Shown here: piece by piece, positions 1-6,533 of the stretch
Layout of the letters: each line of letters starts with the position of its first letter
How positions within the stretch are numbered: position 1 is the first letter of the stretch
NCBI GenBank assembly: GCA_002292185.1
Contig: DBBL01000199.1
Span: 1 to 6,533 of the forward strand
Length of the DNA: 6,533 bases
Direction of reading: 5' to 3'
Origin: Akkermansiaceae bacterium UBA985
GTDB taxonomy: Bacteria; Verrucomicrobiota; Verrucomicrobiia; Verrucomicrobiales; Akkermansiaceae
Notes under the pieces: generated by a model
Databases searched by the model: none
Told to the model about the DNA's origin: nothing
What the model saw: the letters and a program-made list of their open reading frames with translations, nothing else
Position numbers and translations under genes: made by a program

Positions 1-201
1 CGCTTCAGCCGCTCCAAGCGCCTTGAAAATCTGCGTGGCGCCTTTGAGCTCAGAGCAAAATACAAAAAACATATTCAAGGAAGGCGCATCATACTCGTGG
101 ATGATATTTTCACCACCGGATCAACGACCCATGAATGTTCTAAGGTCCTGCTGCATCATGGAGCATCGAGTGTTGCCATTCTGACCCTGCTGAGGGGTTA
201 G
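1..201 (+). CDS. ComF family phosphoribosyltransferase, C-terminal fragment
   Basis: This is the last 66 codons of a gene that begins left of the window, read in frame 1 and ending at TAG 199-201. The fragment holds the phosphoribosyl-pyrophosphate binding loop of type I phosphoribosyltransferases, IILVDDIFTTGST, at about residues 30-42 of the visible part. It is preceded by an Arg/Asn-rich stretch (RSKRLENLRGAF) that is typical of the ComF family. ComF proteins are about 200-250 residues long and sit in the cytoplasm. In naturally competent bacteria they are needed for uptake of single-stranded DNA, but many hosts of the gene are not known to be competent and the substrate is unclear. The gene converges on rnc with a 79-base gap, in which I see no convincing terminator. 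The family assignment rests on the short C-terminal part only, so a related phosphoribosyltransferase remains possible. Confidence 0.82.
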   Translation, partial: RFSRSKRLENLRGAFELRAKYKKHIQGRRIILVDDIFTTGSTTHECSKVLLHHGASSVAILTLLRG

Positions 202-280
202 CTCCAGCATGGCAGGTGTGGCATAAAACGATCCCAGCTCCAAGATGGGCCGCCTCTCCCTTTGAACGCTCAATAAGAGC

Positions 281-973
281 CTATTCGGAACCACCAAGCC
301 ACTTCTCTTTCTTGAGCGCATCCTTGGCTGCCCTGGATTCTGCATCTTTTTTGCTTTTGCCCATGCCTTTGCCCAAAAGAATCCCCTGCCACTCGACTGA
401 TATTTTGAATATTTTTGAGTGATCGGGTCCCGCTTCTTCGAGAACTTGGTAGCAAGGACTCTCCGGTGCCAGTGCCTGCAGCTTTTCTTGCAGCTTGCCT
501 TTCGGGTTTCTTTCATCGGGCGACTCAGCAACCTGCTCAATCCACTCTTTACAAACTCTCTCAATAGCCGCCTTGGCGGCATCAAGACCGCCATCCAAGT
601 AGACCGCTCCCATCACTGATTCAAAAGCATCAGCCAATGTAGATGGTCTGCTGCGGCCTCCCGATGCTTCCTCCCCTTTTCCCATCATCACCGATTCACC
701 AAGCTCCATCGCATTGGCAAATTTAAACAAAGCACTTCTGGATACTAGCCGTGCGCGTAGCTTCGTTAGCTGCCCCTCGGGAAACGTTGGAAACATTTTG
801 TAGAGCCGCTCGGTGATCACGAGCTCAATGACCGCATCACCAAGAAATTCCATTCTCTGGTTGTGGGGACAAGATTCATTACTTTCAAACGTCTTACTCG
901 GGTGGGTCAGAGCCTCCGTCAAAAGAGACGCGTCGCTAAATTTGTAACCAATGACTTCTTCAAGCTTAGACAT
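281..973 (-). CDS. rnc: Ribonuclease III
   Basis: The 230-residue product is the usual length for bacterial RNase III, the dimeric Mg2+-dependent endonuclease that cuts double-stranded RNA in rRNA precursors and some mRNAs. The N-terminal nuclease domain (about 1-150) has the family signature NQRMEFLGDAVIE at 38-50. The expected metal-binding residues are present: E42 and D46 in the signature, and D115 and E118 in LADAFESVMGAVYLD. A C-terminal double-stranded-RNA binding domain spans about 155-225. It contains NPKGKLQE at 156-163 and ends in GKSKKDAESRAA at 205-216, the helix that contacts the RNA backbone. The ATG at 971-973 is chosen because the protein then starts directly with the family's first helix, and because it is preceded by TAAGG with 8 bases of spacing. 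That is the only clear Shine-Dalgarno site in the window. The gene lies downstream of tRNA-His on the same strand and is convergent with the comF-like gene. All key residues are intact. Confidence 0.98.
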   Translation of the reverse strand: MSKLEEVIGYKFSDASLLTEALTHPSKTFESNESCPHNQRMEFLGDAVIELVITERLYKMFPTFPEGQLTKLRARLVSRSALFKFANAMELGESVMMGKGEEASGGRSRPSTLADAFESVMGAVYLDGGLDAAKAAIERVCKEWIEQVAESPDERNPKGKLQEKLQALAPESPCYQVLEEAGPDHSKIFKISVEWQGILLGKGMGKSKKDAESRAAKDALKKEKWLGGSE

Positions 974-981
974 ATAATAAA

Positions 982-986
982 CCTTA
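982..986 (-). promoter_or_regulatory. Ribosome binding site of rnc
   Basis: On the minus strand TAAGG lies 8 bases before the rnc ATG. This is a normal anti-16S match and spacing, and it supports the chosen start. It stands out because none of the five other visible gene starts (tyrS, the 2637 gene, mreB, mreD, mrdA) has such a site, and mreC has at best a weak GGA. Confidence 0.6.
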
Positions 987-1051
987 GTACGTTTTCAACA
1001 CACCGTGTAACATAAGGTGATCTATGAATAAAAAAGCATGAAGTAAAAGAA

Positions 1052-1080
1052 TGAAAGCATTTCAAGTGAAAGTATTTCAA
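1052..1080. repeat. Tandem pair of 13-bp palindromes in the rnc leader region
   Basis: Two copies of a dyad follow each other with a 15-base period: TGAAAgcaTTTCA at 1052-1064 and TGAAAgtaTTTCA at 1067-1079, joined by AG. Each copy is a 5-bp inverted repeat with a 3-base centre. The TTTCA of the first and the TGAAA of the second form a third dyad, TTTCAagTGAAA. The array sits in the 151-base gap between tRNA-His and rnc, about 80-100 bases ahead of the rnc start, where an operator could lie. On the minus strand each unit also contains TTGAAA, which resembles a -35 element. The AT-rich stems are weak as RNA hairpins. The rest of the gap (974-1124) holds the rnc ribosome binding site, an A7 run on the minus strand just after the tRNA, and a short degenerate AACC/AATC 4-mer repeat at 1092-1107. 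I see no clear -10 element. The repeat is directly visible; its function is inferred. Confidence 0.6.
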
Positions 1081-1124
1081 ACCATGCGGGGAACCAACCA
1101 ATCAATCTTTTTTTAATGGGTGAG

Positions 1125-1200
1125 TGGGGTGGCTGACGGGATTCGAACCCGCGACAACCGGAATCACAATCCGGGGCTCTACCCCTGAGCTACAGTCACC
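1125..1200 (-). tRNA. tRNA-His (anticodon GTG)
   Basis: Read on the minus strand, the 76 bases fold as a complete tRNA. It has G-1, acceptor strand GTGACTG, D arm GCTC/GAGC, anticodon stem CCGGA/TCCGG, loop TTGTGAT with anticodon GTG at 1165-1167, variable TTGTC, T arm GCGGG/CCCGT with loop TTCGAAT, acceptor CAGCCAC, discriminator C73 and an encoded CCA at 1125-1127. The extra G-1 opposite C73 is the identity element for histidyl-tRNA synthetase, so the assignment does not rest on the anticodon alone. One acceptor pair is odd: A4 (1196) faces C69 (1132), where the homologous E. coli tRNA has G4-C69. All other stem positions pair, with one G-U in the T stem. The gene is co-oriented with rnc 151 bases downstream. 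Confidence 0.97.
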
Positions 1201-1232
1201 ATTACTCCCACTACGAATAGAGTCGCGGCGCT

Positions 1233-1260
1233 TGGATAAGGCATTCACCCCACCTTGCAA
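1233..1260 (-). promoter_or_regulatory. Candidate promoter of tRNA-His
   Basis: On the minus strand TTGCAA (1260-1255) is followed after 16 bases by TATCCA (1238-1233), and then by the GC-rich run AGCGCCGCG. A GC-rich stretch between -10 and the start point is typical of stable-RNA promoters under stringent control. Transcription would start near 1226, leaving about 25 bases of 5' leader for RNase P to remove. The -10 match is only fair, so this is a suggestion from sequence resemblance. Confidence 0.25.
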
Positions 1261-1336
1261 AGCCAAAAATTGACCATCAGGGTAAAAAAGTTCTCGCATG
1301 CAGTTCCATATACCCTCGGTGAACATGGACCATTAT

Positions 1337-1366
1337 TTGTGCTTGGTGCTTTATTCAGTAAATAAT
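1337..1366 (+). promoter_or_regulatory. Weak candidate promoter of tyrS
   Basis: TTGTGC at 1337-1342 and AATAAT at 1361-1366, 18 bases apart, are the best sigma70-like pair in the tRNA-His/tyrS gap; the -35 match is poor. Transcription would start near 1373. This would give a leader of about 55 bases for the ATG at 1429 but only about 8 bases for the ATG at 1381. I see no T-box leader or other structured riboswitch in this short gap. Confidence 0.2.
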
Positions 1367-1428
1367 ACCGCTAATCAGCTATGTTCCGGCTCGACACAGC
1401 CCCACAATCATTCCAACCTCCGCCCGTC

Positions 1429-2613
1429 ATGCCTCATTCTGTCGAAGAATCCCTGAATATCCTGACCGCTGGAACAGCCAAAGTCATCAGTGAAAAAGAA
1501 CTCAAGGAGAAGCTTGAACTAGGCCGACCTCTGCGCATCAAGCTTGGTGTAGACCCAACCGCACCAGACATTCACCTTGGGCACACGGTTGCCATTGAAA
1601 AACTGCGTCAGTTTCAAGAACTGGGACATCAGGCGGTGCTCCTTATTGGTGACTTCACGGCTACGGTCGGAGATCCTACCGGACGCTCCGCAGCACGCCC
1701 CCCTCTGACCCGGGATGAAGTGCTTGCCAATGCTGAGACCTACACCACCCAGGCATTCAAGATCCTCGATCCGGATAAAACCGAGGTTGTCTTCAACGGT
1801 GAGTGGTTCCGCTCCATGACTTACGAGCAAGTGCTCAAACTCAATAGCCGTGTGACCATGCAGCAAATGCTGCAACGCGAAGATTTCAAATCCCGCATCG
1901 ATAAAGGTCAAGAAGTCCGACTCCATGAAGTCCAATACCCCATCATGCAAGGTTGGGATTCTGTAGAGCTCAAAGCCGATGTCGAGATCGGTGGCACAGA
2001 TCAACTTTTCAACATTCTAGTGGGTCGTGATTTTCAGAAAGAAGAGGGGCAGCCGCAGCAGGTCGTCATCCTCATGCCTCTGCTCGAAGGACTAGACGGG
2101 GTGAAAAAAATGTCCAAATCTGCTCACAACTATGTCGGCGTGAGCGACGAAGCCCACGAGATGTTTGGCAAGATCATGAGTATTTCGGATGAGCTCATGG
2201 ATCGCTACTATTCACTATTACTGGGCACAAATCGCGACGTTTCATTGCATCCAATGGAGGCTAAAAAGCAGCTCGCCGCCGACATCACCACCCGCTATCA
2301 CAGCGAGCAAGATGCTGCAGCTGCACGCATCACCTGGGAGGCTCGCTTTTCAAATCGTGATACTGCCGCTGGAGCCGTGGAGCTAGAGCTGAAAGCATTG
2401 CCTGCAGACCTTAACCTTCTCACCCTTGTCAGTTTCACCTTCTCTGAGGCTTTTGATATGAAAAAATCCAATGGTGAACTTCGTAAACAATTCATTACCA
2501 CGGGCGCCGTTCAACTCAACGGAACAAAACTCAGTGATCCCATGGCAGATATAACACCAGCTTTGGGAGATATTCTTCGACTAAGCAAAAAACAATCTGT
2601 CAAATTCATCTAA
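1429..2613 (+). CDS. tyrS: Tyrosyl-tRNA synthetase (KMSKS type)
   Basis: This class I synthetase charges tRNA-Tyr with tyrosine in the cytoplasm. Numbering from the first in-frame ATG (1381), the Rossmann catalytic core holds the HIGH-class motif as HLGH at 65-68, the tyrosine-site segment GGTDQLFN at 204-211 and KMSKS at 243-247. The C-terminal S4-like RNA-binding domain covers about 345-405 (KSNGELRKQFITTGAVQLNG and after). KMSKS rather than KFGKS, together with the GDFTATVGDPTGR segment, places it in the second bacterial TyrRS group. The open frame begins at ATG 1381, after an in-frame TAA at 1372. I prefer the ATG at 1429: it gives 394 residues, close to the family's usual length, whereas the extra 16 residues are Pro-rich and unlike a TyrRS N-terminus. 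The leader before 1429 also matches that of mreB. Neither start has a Shine-Dalgarno sequence. It is divergent from tRNA-His and probably cotranscribed with the next gene. Confidence 0.95.
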   Translation: MPHSVEESLNILTAGTAKVISEKELKEKLELGRPLRIKLGVDPTAPDIHLGHTVAIEKLRQFQELGHQAVLLIGDFTATVGDPTGRSAARPPLTRDEVLANAETYTTQAFKILDPDKTEVVFNGEWFRSMTYEQVLKLNSRVTMQQMLQREDFKSRIDKGQEVRLHEVQYPIMQGWDSVELKADVEIGGTDQLFNILVGRDFQKEEGQPQQVVILMPLLEGLDGVKKMSKSAHNYVGVSDEAHEMFGKIMSISDELMDRYYSLLLGTNRDVSLHPMEAKKQLAADITTRYHSEQDAAAARITWEARFSNRDTAAGAVELELKALPADLNLLTLVSFTFSEAFDMKKSNGELRKQFITTGAVQLNGTKLSDPMADITPALGDILRLSKKQSVKFI

Positions 2614-2636
2614 TTCATCATTTATCCATTCCCATC

Positions 2637-3137
2637 ATGCACGCATACGAACTTTTCCAAGCCGTCAAACCATCCATCGTCTCCGACATGCTCATGTGGA
2701 TGCGTGAAACGGACCGCAGTCTCTACAAAACAGCGCTGGGCGGTCTGGCATCGAACCGAAAGCTACGTTTACCTTTCCTGCAGAAAAAGCCAGTTACTGA
2801 ACAGATCGCCTGGGTCCATAAAAATCTACAGAGCAAAACAAGCAACATGATTGCTGAGCACTTGTTGCAAGTTTACTTCATGCAAGGTCAGGAGGCATTG
2901 CTGATTACTTTCTGTGACGCACTCGACATCCCCCACAATGGCAAGGGCCAAGTCGAGGGAGAGATCCCGGAAACTCTTGATACTGATAAGCTTAAGGCCG
3001 CTATTGACGCCCTACTTGAAGGCAATGACCCCGCTCTGGTCACCCTCTACCTGCGCACATTCAACCTTCAGACCCCTGAGGGCTGGTCTGCCATGACTGA
3101 TGCTTTAGACAGCGATGAGCGCTTAAAGCTATCCTGA
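2637..3137 (+). CDS. Conserved-looking small protein of unknown function
   Basis: I do not recognise this 166-residue protein. It has no signal peptide or membrane segment and reads as mostly helical. An N-terminal half contains an amphipathic helix at about 5-35 and a Lys/Arg-rich stretch at 41-51. A hydrophobic helix follows at about 70-96, with a single Cys at 93. After a Gly-rich turn (IPHNGKGQVEGEIP, 98-111), two further helices cover about 116-142, and the tail is acidic (DALDSDERLKLS). I see no catalytic motif. It starts 23 bases after the tyrS stop with no terminator between, so it is probably translated from the tyrS message. The start has no Shine-Dalgarno site, and the pyrimidine-rich leader ends CCATTCCCATC before the ATG. 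A later ATG at 2688 is possible. Codon use resembles the neighbours, which argues for a real gene. The product is probably cytoplasmic; no role can be given. Confidence 0.8.
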   Translation: MHAYELFQAVKPSIVSDMLMWMRETDRSLYKTALGGLASNRKLRLPFLQKKPVTEQIAWVHKNLQSKTSNMIAEHLLQVYFMQGQEALLITFCDALDIPHNGKGQVEGEIPETLDTDKLKAAIDALLEGNDPALVTLYLRTFNLQTPEGWSAMTDALDSDERLKLS

Positions 3138-3143
3138 AGCGCT
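3118..3143 (+). terminator. Hairpin across the stop codon of the 2637 gene, possible weak terminator
   Basis: AGCGCTT (3118-3124) and AAGCGCT (3137-3143) form a perfect 7-bp stem around a 12-base loop, with the TGA (3135-3137) at the foot of the 3' arm. No T-tract follows (next bases ATTGCTC), so it is not a standard intrinsic terminator. It could stabilise the 3' end of the tyrS transcript or assist Rho-dependent ending. The remainder of the 290-base gap to mreB has no convincing coding frame. Confidence 0.25.
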
Positions 3144-3245
3144 ATTGCTCATCTATTGGCTAGAACAGCGGGCGCACCAACAAGCCTCTGCTTTTCAATG
3201 ATTTCGAGTTCTTACCACTTGACCTGCAAGGGCTATGAATCAATA

Positions 3246-3271
3246 GTCACGAAGTCTGAGAGAACCGTGAC
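3246..3271. repeat. 6-bp inverted repeat in the gap before mreB
   Basis: GTCACG (3246-3251) and CGTGAC (3266-3271) are perfect inverted copies around a 14-base centre, giving half-site centres 20 bases apart, or about two helical turns. An A6 run follows directly. This geometry would suit a dimeric regulator, although a perfect 6-bp dyad can arise by chance in a gap of this size. It lies about 100 bases ahead of the candidate mreB promoter. Confidence 0.35.
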
Positions 3272-3370
3272 AAAAAATACTACTTCTGAAAATTTCAGGC
3301 TAGTATCACAGCCTCTCAATATTAGCCTTCAATGCTTGATTCCCAAGCAATCCAATTTCCCTCGATCCTA

Positions 3371-4468
<1,098 letters not shown>

Positions 4469-4517
4469 TTGATCCAGTTCCATGCCAGCCATCAAGGCTG
4501 CGAGCTGACCGGATATC

Positions 4518-5372
4518 ATGAAGCCACAAAATCTCATAGCGCTGTTACTATTTATCGTGGGTGCCGTTTGGGCTCTCACTCGTAGTGAGCGCTCTGTGCG
4601 TAACATCCAAAGTACTTATTACAGCGCCATCAGCCCGTTTCTCAAAGGCGGGGCTGCCATCGAGACCAAGGCTTCCGAATTCATCCAAGAAGTTGAACAC
4701 TCGAAAGCGTTGGAAATGAAATACAAGCTGGCCAAAGAGGAGCTTGATCAGAAACGAATGGAGGTAGCTCACTTAAGAAAACTAGAAGCAGAAAACACCC
4801 ACCTCAACCAAGCCTTGAAGTTCCAAGAGAACGTTCCCTTTCATGTGCTTGCCGCAAAAATCATTCGTCGCCAACCATCAACATGGTGGCACACCGTCAC
4901 CATTGATCGTGGCGACAAACACGGCGTCGGCGTCCAACTCCCCGTGCTCTCCCCTGAGGGCCTTGTTGGTAAAATCGATGCCCCATCAAAAGATACATCC
5001 ACCGTTATCTTGCTAACCGACGAAAAATGCCAAGTATCGGCAAAAGTCGACGGAACACCTGAAGCAGGAATCATCAGCGGACTTCGAGACACAGCTGGAG
5101 AATCACCTTCCCTACTGCTGCGTTTCTTGAGTAAAGATGCCAACCTTAAACCCGGCATGCTGGTCTTTACGACTGGGCGGGGTGGCCTCTTCCCTCCAGA
5201 CATTCTCCTTGGAAAGATCAAGACGTTCGCCCCAGGACCCTTGTTCGGAGAAGCACTCGTTGAGCCAGCGGTGGATTTCACAACACTACAAACCGTGTTT
5301 GTCAAAATCCCTAAACCTCTAACCTCCGCCCGGGAGATTAGAGAAGCAACCGCCAACTCAACCAAAAAGTGA
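4518..5372 (+). CDS. mreC: Rod shape-determining protein MreC
   Basis: This 284-residue protein has the MreC layout. A single N-terminal membrane anchor (about 6-20, LIALLLFIVGAVWAL) is followed by a charged coiled coil (about 52-105), then the periplasmic beta-rich domain (about 108-265). The last contains the family segments RGDKHGVGVQLPVLSPEGLVG (split about 131-151), TTGRGGLFPPDILLGKI at 218-234 and EPAVDFTTLQTVFV at 249-262. The tail (266-284) is charged and probably disordered. MreC forms periplasmic filaments or dimers and is known in E. coli and others to bind and activate PBP2. The ATG at 4518 places the anchor at the very N-terminus; a GGA five bases before it is a poor Shine-Dalgarno match. 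A 5-bp hairpin, CAGCC/GGCTG, lies at 4486-4500 in the mreB-mreC gap. The stop overlaps the GTG start of mreD by 4 bases. Confidence 0.95.
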   Translation: MKPQNLIALLLFIVGAVWALTRSERSVRNIQSTYYSAISPFLKGGAAIETKASEFIQEVEHSKALEMKYKLAKEELDQKRMEVAHLRKLEAENTHLNQALKFQENVPFHVLAAKIIRRQPSTWWHTVTIDRGDKHGVGVQLPVLSPEGLVGKIDAPSKDTSTVILLTDEKCQVSAKVDGTPEAGIISGLRDTAGESPSLLLRFLSKDANLKPGMLVFTTGRGGLFPPDILLGKIKTFAPGPLFGEALVEPAVDFTTLQTVFVKIPKPLTSAREIREATANSTKK

Positions 5373-5956
5373 GCAAATACCATTTTAGTATTATTCTGCT
5401 CATCCTTGCTGCGTGCATGGTTCAGCAATTTTCACCGGCGATTGGCGGCCTCTTTGGTGCCCGTATACTCATTCTGCCGCTCGTCTTTTTATGCTGCTCT
5501 GTCTGTGTGAACTTTTCCTCAATGCTTGTGCTCGCTTTCATTTGTGGATTCTTATGGGATGCACAACATACACTGGGAGCTCAAGGTGGAGACCCAACCA
5601 TTTATACAGACCCCGTTGAATCCCTTCGATTTGGGTATAGTATTATTCTCTACGCAATGATGGGACTTCTGATGCAATTCATTCAGCCTCTTTTCCGCAA
5701 GGTGAAGTGGCACATCTCTTCGATTCTGACCGGCATTGCCATTTTCTCATACCTGTTTACCGAATATCTTCTTCTCAACTTCGTCCGAGGAGATTTCACC
5801 TTCCCCCCAAGTGTTCTTTACCGGATTTATCTCACCAGCGCGCTCACGATGCTTTTTTCACCTCTCATCTTCTGGATCATCTATCAACTTGCCTCCAGCT
5901 GCCGCCACAATATTCGCTACGAAGGACTCAGGCAAAAACACCGATATATCGACTAA
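5369..5956 (+). CDS. mreD: Rod shape-determining protein MreD
   Basis: MreD is a small polytopic inner-membrane protein of the Rod complex; its exact biochemical job is not settled. The 195 residues include about five or six hydrophobic segments, at roughly 6-20, 32-48, 50-66, 88-108, 116-138 and 150-175. The segment ICGFLWDAQHTLGAQGGDP at 58-76 corresponds to the conserved Gly/Asp-containing loop of MreD, which in many species reads like GLLxDLLSGxxLG. Sequence conservation in MreD is low, so the call relies on this loop, membrane topology and position after mreC. The start is GTG 5369, in the arrangement GTGA where it overlaps the mreC stop. This implies translational coupling and fits the lack of a ribosome binding site. 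The next in-frame ATG (5417) would cut the first membrane segment. The basic tail HNIRYEGLRQKHRYID is probably cytoplasmic. The stop is 17 bases before mrdA. Confidence 0.9.
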   Translation: MSKYHFSIILLILAACMVQQFSPAIGGLFGARILILPLVFLCCSVCVNFSSMLVLAFICGFLWDAQHTLGAQGGDPTIYTDPVESLRFGYSIILYAMMGLLMQFIQPLFRKVKWHISSILTGIAIFSYLFTEYLLLNFVRGDFTFPPSVLYRIYLTSALTMLFSPLIFWIIYQLASSCRHNIRYEGLRQKHRYID

Positions 5957-5973
5957 TTTTCCAATCACTTACC

Positions 5974-6533
5974 ATGGTAGAAACTCGTTACAGCTTCAGA
6001 CTATACCTCCTCACTGCCCTCATCTTGGTTGGGTTTGGGGCTCTATTGTCGCGGCTTTACCAATACCAAATCAAAGAACGCCCCCGTTTCCTCAAACAAG
6101 TGCCATCCAACTACGCCGTCACCATCCGTGAGCCGGGGATACGTGGTGATATCACTGATCGTAACGGCGTTGTTCTTGTTCAAAACCAACGTAACTACCA
6201 AGTTATCTTCAACCTTGAGGAAATACGTAACGACTACAAACGCTACTTGCTCCAGACCCGCGGCAAAGATGACCCATCGGTCAAAAACTTCAGAAAGATC
6301 AAAACCCACGAAATCGTCAATGAATGGGTTCGGCCAAAACTTGCTGTTCACCAGCTTGACAAAAAATACCGAGCAAGCGCACTCGACACTCATTACATTA
6401 CTCACGGCGGTTTGGTACCCTTCACCTTCCGAGATGATTTGACGTATGATCAATTTGCCAATTTCGCAGAGCACAATCTCGAACTACCAGGCGTCAGCGT
6501 CCGGGTGAGCCCCCGCCGTGAATATCTCTATGG
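5974..6533 (+). CDS. mrdA: Penicillin-binding protein 2, N-terminal fragment (elongation transpeptidase)
   Basis: The frame is open to the right edge: 186 full codons plus two bases of a Gly codon. The product begins with a short cytoplasmic Arg-containing tail and one membrane anchor (about 9-28). Then comes the start of the pedestal domain, with the class B PBP signature IRGDITDRNGVVLVQN at 56-71. The visible end, ELPGVSVRVSPRREYLYG at 170-187, matches the PBP2 segment that in E. coli reads FPGVEV followed by RRYYPYG. The catalytic Ser-x-x-Lys domain lies beyond the window. Compared with E. coli PBP2, the stretch between these landmarks is about 15-20 residues longer and rich in Lys/Arg (about 84-150). 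PBP2 cross-links peptidoglycan in the side wall as partner of RodA and is activated through MreC, which fits its place after mreD. The ATG at 5974 has no Shine-Dalgarno; TTCCAA lies 9 bases before it. PBP3/FtsI is the less likely alternative. Confidence 0.93.
   Translation, partial: MVETRYSFRLYLLTALILVGFGALLSRLYQYQIKERPRFLKQVPSNYAVTIREPGIRGDITDRNGVVLVQNQRNYQVIFNLEEIRNDYKRYLLQTRGKDDPSVKNFRKIKTHEIVNEWVRPKLAVHQLDKKYRASALDTHYITHGGLVPFTFRDDLTYDQFANFAEHNLELPGVSVRVSPRREYLY

Noticed and set aside
268..280. Small hairpin GCTC-AATAA-GAGC between the convergent comF-like and rnc genes as a two-way terminator
   Set aside because: The stem is only 4 bp, with no T-tract on either side, so it is too weak to call.
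121..594. 157-codon open frame on the minus strand overlapping rnc and the end of the comF-like gene
   Set aside because: It is a different frame of the well-supported rnc gene. It is rich in Arg/Ser/Lys as expected for a shadow, and has no recognisable domain.
1104..1114. T7 run on the plus strand near the tRNA as a terminator tail
   Set aside because: No stem precedes it on the plus strand and no plus-strand gene ends there. On the minus strand it is an A-run and cannot end the tRNA transcript.
1102..1326. 74-codon minus-strand open frame covering tRNA-His
   Set aside because: It reads straight through the tRNA, which explains the sequence fully.
1519..2004. 161-codon minus-strand open frame opposite tyrS
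   Set aside because: It is antisense to the conserved TyrRS core, and its sequence is explained by the complement of those codons.
4482..4508. Eight-codon mini-frame (MPAIKAAS) between mreB and mreC, with a TTCC just before it
   Set aside because: It is too short to tell from chance, and no regulatory logic such as codon runs for one amino acid is visible.
4841..5428. 195-codon open frame on the minus strand opposite mreC and mreD
   Set aside because: It lies wholly antisense to clear family members, has low-complexity Ser/Arg/Pro content and no start signal. Antisense frames of this length are common at this base composition.
6043..6474. Minus-strand frame, and plus-strand frame 6029-6442, at the right edge
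   Set aside because: Both overlap the PBP2 reading frame, which has clear signatures and continues past the edge.

Overview
This is a stretch of ordinary bacterial chromosome of roughly balanced base composition. It carries housekeeping genes and shows no sign of mobile DNA, CRISPR arrays or defence genes. The protein set and its wording suggest a member of the Verrucomicrobiota or a related lineage: a KMSKS-type tyrosyl-tRNA synthetase, an mreB-mreC-mreD-PBP2 cluster, a MreB with a short Phe/Leu-rich N-terminus, and start codons that almost all lack a Shine-Dalgarno sequence. This assignment is an inference from recall of protein families, not from a search.

Left part (1-1380). The window opens in the 3' end of a plus-strand comF-like phosphoribosyltransferase gene. 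A convergent minus-strand rnc gene (RNase III) follows. Upstream of rnc, also on the minus strand, lies tRNA-His (GTG anticodon, CCA encoded). The 151 bases between the tRNA and rnc hold a tandem pair of small AT-rich palindromes. The 180 bases from 1201 to 1380 separate tRNA-His from the divergent tyrS and probably hold both promoters.

Middle part (1381-3427). tyrS is followed after a short gap by a small helical protein of unknown function, probably in the same transcript. A 290-base non-coding gap comes next. It contains a hairpin over the preceding stop codon, a separate 6-bp dyad, and a candidate sigma70-type promoter placed just ahead of mreB.

Right part (3428-6533). mreB, mreC, mreD and the 5' part of mrdA (PBP2) run in the same direction with gaps of 49, -4 and 17 bases. 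This is the Rod system for side-wall growth. MreB filaments lie under the membrane, MreC and MreD couple them to the periplasm, and PBP2 is the transpeptidase that they activate. A rodA gene would be expected just beyond the right edge.

I found no undescribed biological system. The points most worth a second look are the paired palindromes ahead of rnc, an A-C mismatch in the acceptor stem of tRNA-His, and a leader motif shared at the same place before the tyrS and mreB starts. That motif also bears on where TyrRS really begins.
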